A stretch of 64,000 nt of DNA from Alisma plantago-aquatica. Taxonomy: Eukaryota > Streptophyta > Magnoliopsida > Alismatales > Alismataceae. A model generated the notes under the pieces. It did not search any database. It was given only the letters and a program-made list of their open reading frames with translations, and was not told the DNA's origin. The DNA lies in assembly GCA_963693085.1 (NCBI GenBank), contig OY856410.1, positions 564,051,906 to 564,115,905 on the forward strand, in the 5' to 3' direction. The translations under genes and the position numbers were made by a program. Positions 35,274-45,129 of this stretch are shown here, piece by piece (position 1 is the stretch's first letter; each line of letters begins with the position of its first letter).

Positions 35274-35825
35274 CTAATAATTCTTTGTTGATGCAACAGA
35301 TTCAGCATTACTTGATGAAGAAGAGTCTCCAATAGGGACATTCACATCAGTTTCTTCATCACTAGACGAGATTAAGATTGGTGGTTGGTGGCAGTCTCTG
35401 ACAAACAGGGCATCAGCCGAGTCTGAAGTAGATGATATATAACCCTCTGGTCTCGGGTAAATATACCTAAGCAATTCAGAGTTGTCCCCATCACCATGAA
35501 TCCACAAATAAAAGCTTGTAGGGCGAGTGTCGTCCTTGGGTTTTGGTTGTAGGGTCACGGTCCATTCTGGTTTGGCTTTTAGTTTGTCCAACATTTCAGC
35601 CCAACCTTCATCCATGATTAAATATTTACCTTTCTTATTCCACATTCTTTCTTCAGGTGTAGACCACCTGATCTGTACATCAAAGTTGATTCTGCCTACC
35701 CCCACCATAGCATAGCCAGGAGTTATCTTAAATGGCTCGCACATCCATGTTAGGGGAAGGGAGACGCGTCTCATAAACTCCCTGTTTGAGAGATCATACT
35801 CCTTTACAGGGAAATGAGATCCCAT
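35274..35825 (-). CDS. Accessory Harbinger protein, possibly B3-like, 183 aa
   Basis: An intact frame starts MGSHFPVKEYDLSNREF and ends in a Ser-rich acidic tail (SSSDEETDVNVPIGDSSSSS). A pyrimidine-rich tract ending TTTATTACAG just before the ATG suggests an intron and an upstream exon or leader. The middle, LPLTWMCEPFKITPGYAMVG through GKYLIMDEGWAEMLDKLKA, has the shape of a plant B3 DNA-binding domain (Leu-Pro start, later a GW with a hydrophobic stretch), but the match is weak and I would not name it firmly. Last gene in the minus-strand series, about 530 bp from the left inverted repeat. It has no internal stops, so it may be under selection. Function unknown. Confidence 0.6.
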   Translation of the reverse strand: MGSHFPVKEYDLSNREFMRRVSLPLTWMCEPFKITPGYAMVGVGRINFDVQIRWSTPEERMWNKKGKYLIMDEGWAEMLDKLKAKPEWTVTLQPKPKDDTRPTSFYLWIHGDGDNSELLRYIYPRPEGYISSTSDSADALFVRDCHQPPILISSSDEETDVNVPIGDSSSSSNAESVASTKNY

Positions 35826-36079
35826 GTTACCTGTAATAAACAATAAGAACAAGAACAACAAGAAGACAAGAAGAAGAACAGAAGACGAAAAATAACAAGA
35901 AGATAAGAAGAACAAAAATAACAAGAAGATAAGAAGAACAAAAATAACAAGAAGATAAGAAGAACAAAAATAACAAGAAGAACAATAATAACTCTTATAT
36001 TCACCTAAGTTAAAAACAACGAATGCTGGACAATGTAAATCGACACACCAAACTAAATGTAGTTCTCTACCATTGAACT

Positions 36080-36586
36080 TTATGGCGTCACCGTGGGTGA
36101 AGGAATGTCTAAAAGAAGACTACATTCTTCCTCCAGACTGGCAACGTAGCGTTCTACATCGTCATGCTCATACTTTTTTTGGGTGTATATATCATCGTAG
36201 TTGTGATGAATTTCAACACAGTCCTTCATGTTCATTGCCTGGCCCCACACTGACTTGCACTCGACAGTTAGTAACATAATCTCAGCTTTTAAAGAATCAA
36301 TTGTTGGGGGGAGATCGACTGCCCAACGGAAGTATCTGCACCGATCTTTTCCCTACAATGTATAATAAAATTTAATGAATGACAAAGAATGTGCAGCATA
36401 CACAACGACAACCTATTATGTATGTATTTACTAGTGCACCTCACGAGAAGGACATATGTAATACATTTCGCCCGACCTTTCACTAAGAATGCCAAAATCA
36501 TACAACCATGCATCCTCTGTGTTAAGCCGTAAGGCTGCATCTAACCCACAATCACACCTCGGAACTCCAGATGGATCCATTGACAT
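36080..36586 (-). CDS. GRF-type zinc-finger protein, two exons, 139 aa
   Basis: Gene model: exon 1 at 36586-36440 (49 codons from MSMDPSGVPRCDCG), intron with GT at 36439 and TTGTAG before 36352, exon 2 at 36352-36080 (90 codons plus stop). Both exons join in phase 0. The spliced protein completes a GRF zinc finger: CDCG near residue 11, MYYICPSRE near 41, then RCRYFRW across the splice near residue 53, matching C-x-C ... C ... C-x-[FY]-F-x-W. GRF fingers bind single-stranded or structured DNA in several enzymes. A likely coiled coil follows (ERYVASLEEECSLLL). Neither exon alone shows the domain, so a scan of single open frames misses it. A role as transposition cofactor is inference. Confidence 0.75.
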
Positions 36587-36691
36587 CTAAAACATAATTG
36601 AGGATTAGTAAAAACATTGTCGGATTCTGAACATAGATTTCAAATACAACTTTCCGAACATAAAATAGGCCTAAAAGTGCTTGTTCTACAT

Positions 36692-37114
36692 CTATGATGT
36701 ATTGTATCCGTCCTCGTTTGAAGATTCGTTACTGCTCGTGATGTGAAGTAGTTGTCGAAGATGTTGGCACCTCTCACGTAGAGTGGTAATACCTTGTTCA
36801 AGCCTATCGATGTCTGCTCTTGTCGAACTGACAAAGTCACATTGTTCAGACCATAGCTTGCGTTCGTTGCGGGCATATGCAAGTTGTGTTAGCATAGCAT
36901 ACCTAACTGCAGTAAGTGTGGCAACTGTGGGTGGTACACGCTGCGCAGGCAATCTCATCTGACATCTGTTCGAAACAAGCCCCCTACCACATGTAAAATA
37001 CGGTCTGTGGGGGTTGTTGTTTTCAAAACGTCCATTTGTCGCGTCCGCTTCATCCATATACACACGTACAGTGCATTGAAGGCCGCATGTACAGCAAGGC
37101 ATTCCATTCTCCAT
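36692..37114 (-). CDS. GRF-like zinc-finger protein, 140 aa
   Basis: An intact single-exon frame. The N-terminus has CCTCGLQCTVRV and NNPHRPYFTCGRGLVSNRCQ, which reproduces the cysteine order of a GRF finger (C-x-C, NPxRxFxxC, then C), but the usual FFxW after the last cysteine is replaced by QMRL. The C-terminal half (ERKLWSEQCDFVSSTRADID, then LEQGITTLRERCQHLRQLL) should form a coiled coil. It lies between the transposase and the other GRF gene in the same direction. Two related small zinc-finger coiled-coil genes side by side suggest duplication inside the transposon and perhaps heterodimers. Function unknown. Confidence 0.65.
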   Translation of the reverse strand: MENGMPCCTCGLQCTVRVYMDEADATNGRFENNNPHRPYFTCGRGLVSNRCQMRLPAQRVPPTVATLTAVRYAMLTQLAYARNERKLWSEQCDFVSSTRADIDRLEQGITTLRERCQHLRQLLHITSSNESSNEDGYNTS

Positions 37115-37260
37115 TTCAAGACAACCTACCGATTCATTATGTCATGTATATTATTAGGATCCGGAAAAAAGTTTGAAAAAAATACAACTAAAGCCTACAA
37201 AGTTATGTCGTGGACAATTTTTCAAATAATGTCGAAGACTATTACAGATACAATTGTAAG

Positions 37261-38561
37261 TCAACGGGCATCCCATAGCAAATTAGAAATGGATTCACGT
37301 AAACGCTCGCCCTCTCTTGAATCGGCCTGAGTTGTTTGTTGGAGGGAACTCAGGTCAACCCCAGCAGGGGGAACGACAGATGTTGAAATGTCATCTGGGA
37401 GTTCGTCCATTATACTGTCGCCATCATGTTGGCGGCATATGAAATTGTGCAGGATACAACAAGCCATTACGAGGCGACACTGCGAATGTATGGGAAATGT
37501 CGCCCCCTTTTTAAGGTAGGCAAACCGCCGCTTCAGCACCCCAAATGCTCTTTCTACAACATTACGTAATTGTGCGTGGCGGTGGTTGAACATCTCCTTC
37601 TTGCTGGTGTAGGCATGTCTGTTTCCTCGATACTCAGAAATATGGTAAGCTGTGTTGCGATACGGTGCAAGGAATTGCCGAGTGTTGGCATACCCTGCAT
37701 CTACTAGGTAAAACTTTTCCGGCGGAACTTTAAACCCGCCTGTGGTCGTCGCTGACTGTAGGATCCGTTGGTCAGCAGCCGATCCCTCCCACCCAGTTAG
37801 GACATATGTAAACTCCATGGAGAAGTCAACTACAGCCAAGACATTAAGAGAGACATTCCCTTTTCTGTCTCGGTAGCGATTTTGCTTGTCTCGTTTAACC
37901 AAGACGGGGATGTGTGTTCCGTCAATTGCCCCGATGGCATTCTATAACAGCAAAATAGGTTGTCAACATACAAAATATTTGCAAATGATTAAAGATTGTA
38001 GGGGCTAACAATTACCTTGAAGTAAGGGTAGAACCTTGGGGTCTCCAATATATGAGAATGTGTTGTCGTGCATGTCGCTGCAGTTTGCATGACAATGTAC
38101 TCATTGGACAACGAACACACAGCGTCCAAGACTTCATTGAACTTCCTACTTATGGTCTCACCAGAGTGAATGTAGTCCTCAGCCAAAGAACGATTTGTAT
38201 GTCCATGGCCAACCATTTGTAGGAAGTAGCACACAGCCTCAACTGAACTGACGCCTCTAGTGCTTCGTAACAAGGCCCGAGTCTCAAGCTTGTCCACAAG
38301 GGCCAATATAGAATGTGGTCTCATTCGATATAGGTCATAAGCCCTTTGTTCATGACCGTTTAAAATTTCTAAGACCTTCTGGTGGCCACTCCTAATGCTA
38401 ACTGACCTAGGTATTGTAGGTGGTATGTCGGAAATGTCGTCAATGATGGAGTTTGCTATGGACTCAGCTATTGTATCAGCAATGTGATTAGCTGGACCAG
38501 ACAATGTATGTAGAATGTGCGTGAGGAGGCCAGGTGTTTCTGTTTCGTCAGTGGTTGACAT
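37261..38561 (-). CDS. PIF/Harbinger DDE transposase (HARBI1-like), 408 aa, two exons
   Basis: Gene model: exon 1 at 38561-38016 (MSTTDETETP to YPYFK), intron 38015-37942 with GT...AG, exon 2 at 37941-37261. The join gives FKNAIGAIDGTH, a hallmark of this family, in phase 0. Catalytic residues are all present: Asp in GAIDGTHIPV, Asp in FYLVDAGYAN, Glu in VVERAFGVLKRRF. The N-terminal half contains the helical region (VEAVCYFLQMVGHGHTNRSL). No stops or frameshifts. The enzyme cuts and joins the element's ends, with the Myb/SANT partner usually needed for nuclear import and DNA binding. I took ATG 38561 rather than the upstream one at 38,580 because it fits the family better. Confidence 0.9.
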
Positions 38562-38846
38562 TATGCCTACAAGTGGAAGCATAGCAACGTTGTAATGGCA
38601 AGGAAAAGGAAAATAACTAGGCTACAATCATATGTAATTGTGGATACATAAAATAATGCCTTCCAGGATACAAAGCGAAATACATTGATAGCAAAATAAA
38701 ATCATGGTAGTGAAATAAAATATTACAACAGTTAATCAATAATGTCTGGACGGGAATAAAAATATTACAACAATTCGGCAAATAAGATAAAGACCAAAGA
38801 AAATGTTTGGATGGGAAATAGATTATTACAACAACGACAGAACTTT

Positions 38847-40204
38847 CTACTGATTTGATGAGTTAAATGCGTGGCTGGTAAAGTTTGGTGATCCAGAAGG
38901 GCCAGCATCATTGGACGAAGGAATGAATGGACGGTGAGATGACGCAAAGTTTGTTGGTCCGGAAGGGCCAGCATCATTGGACGAAGGAAATAATGGCTGG
39001 TGAGATGACGCAAACGACGATGCCATACTTGGTATGTTGCTGAAGTTGGGTGTTGGGGATTGCGGGAAAAATGCATGGTGATATGGCATAAACAAGGATG
39101 GCATTGAAGGTGTTGATGTTGCATTGGCAGCTTGGAACGAGGAAGGCATTGAAGGTGTTGATGTTGCATTGGCAGCTTGGGACCTTTCCCAAAGGTCTTG
39201 CAACCATATGGTTATCTTTTGAGGTGTGTCTATAAGGCTTAGGTAGATGGAGCGGTTTGTTGAGTCCTTGATGGCGTTCACAAGTGTTGTAAATACAGGA
39301 GTGGGGGCATCTGGGTAAGTGTCCTGGAAATGTTGTAAGATGGTTGTAAATTCTTTCTTTTCAAAGGATCTAGTTGCCACACCACTGCCTAACTCGTAAA
39401 CCTTTGCATAAACCTGTGTGAAATCAGATAACACTTCATTTAATAACCCACATCGGTCTTGAGGCATTGATGACCGCTTCTTGCGCCTAACGGCAGGAGG
39501 CCTCCCGCCACCACTCGGTGTATCTGTTCCGCCTCCCCCGGTTTCTCCCTCGCTTTGCATCCCAAATGCGCCCATATTAGGTTCCCCAGCTTGGCTTCCA
39601 GTGGTCATGGGTGTGTCTGGGGCATCAAAGTCGACAACGATTTCATCCTCGGAGGCAACGTCAGTAGGGATATGTGTGTCCGTCGAAGACATTGCATGAT
39701 GTCCTCTAGCAATGTTCCTCCCCGCCATCATCTCTATGTCATAGTAGTGGGGAAACGGCTTGTTAAGCAACCTAGCAAGGTCCTTGTTTGCCTAAGTATT
39801 AAAAAAATGTTTATTATGAAATTAAAATGTTAATAGATGACTTTTTTTTAAATTAACGGACTGGTTACTGGATATACCGCAAGGCTCTCCCTCCATTCAG
39901 GGCTGTCGGGCAGCGTTGGCTTATGCCTTGTGTCATCCCATCCAACGCCGCTCTTATTCGTCACAAGCTTCAAAGCGGCATAGTCCCTCCTCAAGTTCTT
40001 CCACCGAGTTTTCAGTTGGTATGTATTGCAGGCCGTCTTCCCCATCCTATTTTGCATTTCCACAGTTGCCTCCCTCCAAGCCTCCCTAGTGAAATGACCA
40101 TCGACACACTTGCCTAGGTCATATTGTCTGCGCAATGCAGATACTAGAGCGGCATCAGAGTCTCTTTGCCAAACAATACGAATCTTGGGGTCGGCGGAAG
40201 ACAT
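38847..40204 (-). CDS. Harbinger Myb/SANT-like partner protein, 426 aa, two exons
   Basis: Gene model: exon 1 at 40204-39869, intron 39868-39792 (GTAACC...TTAG), exon 2 at 39791-38847, joined in phase 0. Exon 1 encodes a Myb/SANT-like domain (MSSADPKIRIVWQRDSDAAL, MGKTACNTYQLKTRWKNLRR, GVGWDD). Exon 2 begins ANKDLARLLNKPFPHYYDIE, continues with an acidic segment and a basic RRKKRS, and ends in a Ser/Pro/Asn-rich region with two internal duplications (ATSTPSMPS and SSNDAGPSG). This is the usual second gene of PIF/Harbinger elements and binds the subterminal repeats and the transposase. It is intact and lies upstream of the transposase in the same direction. Confidence 0.88.
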
Positions 40205-40860
40205 ACCCCCGTAGGTGCTGCAATATATTATGATACATAAATTGTTATATCGTTTATCTTTTCAGATAAAGTATTTACTTAGATAGTGTCGTCTAAGCTG
40301 TAATGACACTACGAAATTACGTTGTTCATCAGTTGCATTTAATTTCTGTATATTAGTTACAATAAAATAAAAAATGATCTGAAGCCGTGTTATATAAATT
40401 TTAGGTTAAACATCCATAAAAAAGAATTCAAAACTTTTCAGTAACAAATTTTAAGGTCTTCAGATCTAATATTGGCACTCCAGCAACCACAAAAAATAAT
40501 TCAAAACAAAGCAAGCTGGAACATTATATTAATGAGAGAATTACGACTTCCCCACTTATTCAATAATCCCATGAATATTGATTAACAAATTTCAACAAAC
40601 CAATGTCCTGTTTCTGCAAAAGAGGCAGTTTAGATTTTGCAGTTTAGAGCATTGGTAAATATAAAATATCTACAAAAGAGGCAATTTATAAGACAATGAA
40701 GACCTGTAATCAGTTAGTACAGTTATTTTTCGACAATAATATCAACCAAAAAAGGAGAGAAAGAAGGAACTTTGGGTAGATATCAACCAAAAAGGTTGTA
40801 TTATAGCAATACAAACATATTTGTTATATGAGTTGAAACAGAGGAAGTTGGTTTGTTGGG
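40205..40860. other. Harbinger non-coding stretch upstream of the Myb gene
   Basis: AT-rich, no gene. Probably holds promoter sequence for the minus-strand genes; I see no single site I would name. Confidence 0.5.
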
Positions 40861-40864
40861 CTAT

Positions 40865-41050
40865 ACAATAATTGAAAATACAGACCTGTAATACAGACCT
40901 AGGTACTTCCTAACCTGTAATACAGACCTGTAATACAATAATTGAAAATACAGACCTGTAATACAGACCTAGGTACTTCCTAACCTGTAATACAGACCTG
41001 TAATACAGACCTGTAATACAATAATTAAAAATACAGACCTGTAATACAAC
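40865..41050 (+). repeat. Short tandem repeat of CAGACCTGTAATA units
   Basis: Repeats of ACAGACCTGTAATACAATAA and CCTAGGTACTTCCTAACCTG alternate, including an exact repeat of about 75 bp (about 40,878 and 40,947). Confidence 0.85.
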
Positions 41051-42055
41051 ACAAATTCAGACATCATAGTAGGGATCAAAGCACACTTAGGATCAGATAT
41101 ATGTTAAAGTTTGGTCCATCATAATAGACCTAATTGTAGGGCATTGAAATGCAACCAAGTAAACTGTTGGACATTAAATGCAACAAAAATTATTCAGTAC
41201 ACAATTGTAAAATCATTCTGATTTATTTGGTATGATTGTATAATGGTTCAATAATGAGAATTTGTTTGGGTTCTAAATGAAGCTCAAGCACGAATTCAGA
41301 CCTCAATGTAAGGCTTAGAGCACACTTAAGGGGATGTTCCAACTTAAATAAAAACAATACATAAAAGGTTTTAAATTGAACAAATGATAACCTATCAAAT
41401 TGATTGGTACTGAATCAAGCTCAAGCATGAAATTAGACCTCAATGTAGGGCTTAGAGAACACTTAAGGGGATCAAATAGTTGTTCCAACTTAAAGAAAAA
41501 CAATACAGAATATATTTTAAACTGAACATATAATGACCTATTAAATTGATTGGTACTGAATCAAGCTAAAGCACAAATTCAGACCTCATTGTAGGGCTCA
41601 AAGCACACTTAAGGGGATCCGATATATGTTAAATTTTGGTCCATCATAATACACCTAGTTGTAGGGCATTGAAATGCAACCAAGTAAACTATTGGACATG
41701 AAATGCAACAGAAATTATTCAATACACAGTTGTAAAATCATTCTGATTTATTTGGTATGATTGTATAATGGTTTAGTAATGAGATAATTTTTTTTGGGTT
41801 CTAAATGAAGCTCAAGCACGAATTCATACCTCAATGCAGGGCTCAGAGCACACTTAAGGGGATCAGATAGTTGTTCCAACTTAAATAAAAACAATACGTA
41901 ATAGATTTGAAACTGAACAAATAATGACCTATTAAATTGATTGGTACTGAATAAAGCTCAAGCACGAATTCAAACCTCAATGTTGGGCTTAGAGCACACT
42001 TAAGGGGATTATATATATGTTCCAAATTAAATAAAAATAATACATAATAGGTGGA
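41050..42055 (+). repeat. Degenerate repeat built on TTCAGACCTCAATGTAGGGC
   Basis: Units of about 130 bp carrying GAAGCTCAAGCACGAATTCA and GAGCACACTTAAGGGGAT recur near 41,280, 41,410, 41,560, 41,815 and 41,950. A larger repeat of about 520 bp (41,080 and 41,600) is superimposed. Minus-strand frames at 41,315 and 41,843 are repeat translations. Confidence 0.75.
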
Positions 42056-43640
42056 TTCCAATTTTAGACCATCATAGTAGACCTAGGTCAAGGGGTCATA
42101 CCTCAGTCAAGGGTTGTGGACAAGGTGCCAAATTAAATTCAACATAAAACAAAGTAGGCTGACTAGGGAAATATGCCACTATTTATGAACACATTAAATA
42201 TTCAGTACAAAATAGTAATGCACATCAGGCTCTGTCAGACAGAAAATAGTCAACCGACCATTGAGGGAAAATCAATCAGATTGATTCTGAATTATGTGGT
42301 ATATGGGCTTTTAGTGGTTAAATAGTAGACATGTTAAACTGATTGTCACTGAATGAAGCTCAAACACAAATTCAGACCTCATTCTAGGGCTCAGGGCACA
42401 TCAAACTAAATAATAATAGGTATTGTGATCAATCAGTACAGTTGATGAGGCTATGTTTATGAGAATAGAGAATGTACACTACACAATAATAGGTTCCAAA
42501 TTAAATTAAAATAATACATAATAGGTGGATTCCAATTTTGGACCATCATAGTAGACCTAGGTCAAGGGGTCAGACCTCAGTTAAGGGTTGTGGACAAGGT
42601 ACCAAATTAAATTCAACATAAAACAAAGTAGGTGGATGAACACATAAAATATTCAGCACACAATAGTAATGCACATCAGGCACTCTTGGACAGAAAATAG
42701 TCAAACAACAATTGAGGGTAAATCATTCATATTTATTCTGAATTATGTGGCATGAGGGTTTAGTTTTTAAATAGTAGACCTATTAAACTGATTTCTACTA
42801 AATGAAGCTCAAGCAAGAATTTAGACCTCATTCTAGGGCTCAGAGCACATTAAACTGAACAATAATAGGTACTGTGGTCAATCAGTACAGTTTATTTGGC
42901 TATATTTATGAGCATAGAGAATGTACATTACACAATAATAGGTTCCAACTCAAATAAAAAAATATATAATAGGTGGATTCCAATTTTGGACCAACTATCT
43001 AGACCTAGGTCAAGGGGTCAGACATCAGTCAAGGGTTGTGGACAAGGTGCCAAATTAAATTCAACATAAAACAAAGTAGGTGGACTAGGGAAATATGCCC
43101 CTATCTATGAACACATAAAATATCATGTAAACAATAGTAATGCACATCAGGCTCTGTTGGACAGAAAATAGCCAACAAACCATTAAGGGTAAATCATTCA
43201 GATTTATTCTTAATTATGTGGTATGTGGGTTTTAGTGGTTAAATAGTAGACCTATTAAACTGATTGTCACTAAATGAATCTCAAGCAAGAATTCAGACCT
43301 CATTCTAGGGCCCAGGGCACATTAAACTGAACAGTAATAGGTATCGTGGGCAATCAATACAATTGATCGAGCTATGTTTATGATCACAGAGAATGTACAC
43401 TACACAATAATAGGTTCCAAATTAAAAAATAATAATACATAATAGGTGGATTCAAATTTTGGACCATCATAGTAGACCTAGGTCAAGGGGTCTGACCTCA
43501 GTTTAGGGTTGTGGACAAGGTGCCAAATTAAATTCAACATAAAACAAATTAGGTGGACTAGGGAAATATGCCCCTGTTTATGAACACATAAAATATTCAG
43601 TACACAATAGTAATGCACATCAGGCTCTGTTGGACCGAAA
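42056..43640 (+). repeat. Higher-order tandem repeat of about 450-475 bp, four copies
   Basis: Copies begin with TTCCAATTTTGGACCATCAT near 42,056, 42,529, 42,977 and 43,450. Each runs through CCTAGGTCAAGGGGTCAGAC, CAACATAAAACAAAGTAGGT, and a segment beginning AATGCACATCAGGC. No coding. Confidence 0.85.
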
Positions 43641-44240
43641 ATATTTGTTATATGAGTTGAAACAGAGGAAGTTGGGTCAAGAAAATCATTTATTTTACAG
43701 ACCTACGTATTCTATACAGAATATAGACCATTTTTTACAGACCTAGGTATTCTTAGCTTCATGATAAGATGGGAATGTGACCAAATGTGGAAAGGCATCC
43801 AATAGTTGACTAAAGATGTGTTTGTCCACTGAAGCATACATTTTAAATGAAATAGTCGTAGAAGAAATGACAGTGTTGACAATTTCTTTCAACCAGGGTA
43901 AAGCTCATTATTAGAAAGAAGGAACTTTGGGGTAGATATCAACCAAAATAGTTGTATTATTCCCTGGCCGTATTCAAACACAACGATTAACAATAATACT
44001 ACAGATTCTGACTGTCATACACAACGATTAACAATAATACTACAGAGATGGATATATTGTTGGAAAAAGCATAACAACGACAAACATTGATTAAACTATG
44101 CCATCGACTGAAAAAATGTGACTGTCATACGCAAAGATAACTTGTTTGGAACCAATGTCGGGTGAATAAATACACAAATTGATGAGAAATCCACCTCAGA
44201 AAAGTCTGCCCTAATCGACATCACAAACAAAGCGTCGGCT
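43641..44240. other. Harbinger unique non-coding stretch
   Basis: AT-rich, with a duplicated CACAACGATTAACAATAATA (about 43,980 and 44,021). No gene seen. Confidence 0.5.
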
Positions 44241-44945
44241 ACCCTATTTCATAACCAACCTTAGCAGCAAGGGGCGAGAAAGAAGAAGCACTGCGGAATC
44301 CTGGCTGTGTGTAGCGCCGTCGGAGGACCAGGGAGGAGAACCGCCAGATTTCAGCCACGGACGATCAGCTTCCGCGAACAGCTGCTCCAACAGGCGTAAG
44401 TGGAAGTGAATAACCTTGCAGCACAAGGCGAATATGAAGGCAAACGGGGGCTTCGGCTTGGAGCTAGGGTTTCTACTTCTCCTGTGCATCGACAAGATGG
44501 GACAATGTCAGATTGAGATAGGCGAAGACCAGGGCAGGGTATGGGTTACCTTGATTTTGAGGGATGTAGCCGCCCCAGTAGACCGGCGGTTGCAGACGGC
44601 TGAATAAATTCTCCACGCGGGCGCTTCGCCCGACGATGACCTACCTCCATCCGCGATTTCGTCGAGGTCGCAGACATCGCTTTTACTCCTCTCACACACG
44701 GACCAACAGTATTGCCCGCAGAGAAGCGTCGGGAGGCAGACCGCCGAGAGGGAGAAGGCTAGGGCGAGAGGGAGGGGCGACAGGGAGGGGGCGCGAGGGA
44801 TCGGGGTCGGGGGGTTGTAAACCGGATTGAGATTCACAATCCTACCTCGACCGGGACTGGGATTATGCGGATTATGGGATTCCGTTATCCCAAAAGGGGG
44901 ACCGAACTGGGTTGGCTTCCAAACACATTTTTCGCCCAAACCGGA
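44241..44945 (-). promoter_or_regulatory. GC-rich right-end region, likely promoter or leader of the Harbinger genes
   Basis: A sharply GC-richer block inside the right end, next to the inverted repeat, with overlapping frames on both strands (up to 143 codons on minus) but no recognised domain. All genes run away from it on the minus strand, so a promoter or 5' leader role is plausible. Inference. Confidence 0.4.
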
Positions 44946-45017
44946 CCGGATTGGGCCCTCGTGGCGCTAAACGACGGGCGATAATCCCGGTCCAGTCCGT
45001 TCCCAAACAGGGGCTGA

Positions 45018-45129
45018 ACGTCTAGTATCAGCTCCCAGCTTCAACAGATCATCCACGGATTCCACCAACCGGGAGTACGTACTTGGTCAGCGCTATTCAT
45101 TCCTCAGGGCTCCACCTCATGCTATCAAC
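45018..45129 (+). repeat. Tandem duplication, copy B part 2
   Basis: Continues copy A from ACGTCTAGTATCAGCTCCCA to the 8-bp CTATCAAC that is duplicated around the next insertion. Confidence 0.9.

Larger units (their letters stand above)
34740..45014 (-). mobile_element. PIF/Harbinger DNA transposon, 10,275 bp, apparently intact
   Basis: Terminal inverted repeats are perfect over 23 bp, starting GCCCCTGTTTGGGAACGGAC at both ends. The 3-bp target duplication TGA lies at 34737-34739 and 45015-45017, and copy A of the surrounding duplication keeps the unoccupied site (TCCATGCACGTCTAG near 34,232). Minus-strand genes in order from the right: Myb/SANT protein, DDE transposase, two GRF-type zinc-finger proteins, one possibly B3-like protein. 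About 4.8 kb of repeat-rich non-coding DNA lies right of the genes. The family is usually 3-6 kb with two genes, so this one is large. Confidence 0.92.

Noticed and set aside
35274..36004. Membrane protein with Leu/Phe-rich N-terminus (from 35,924)
   Set aside because: The hydrophobic stretch is a pyrimidine-rich AAGAAG-complement microsatellite just before a splice-acceptor-like TTATTACAG; ATG 35825 is a better start.
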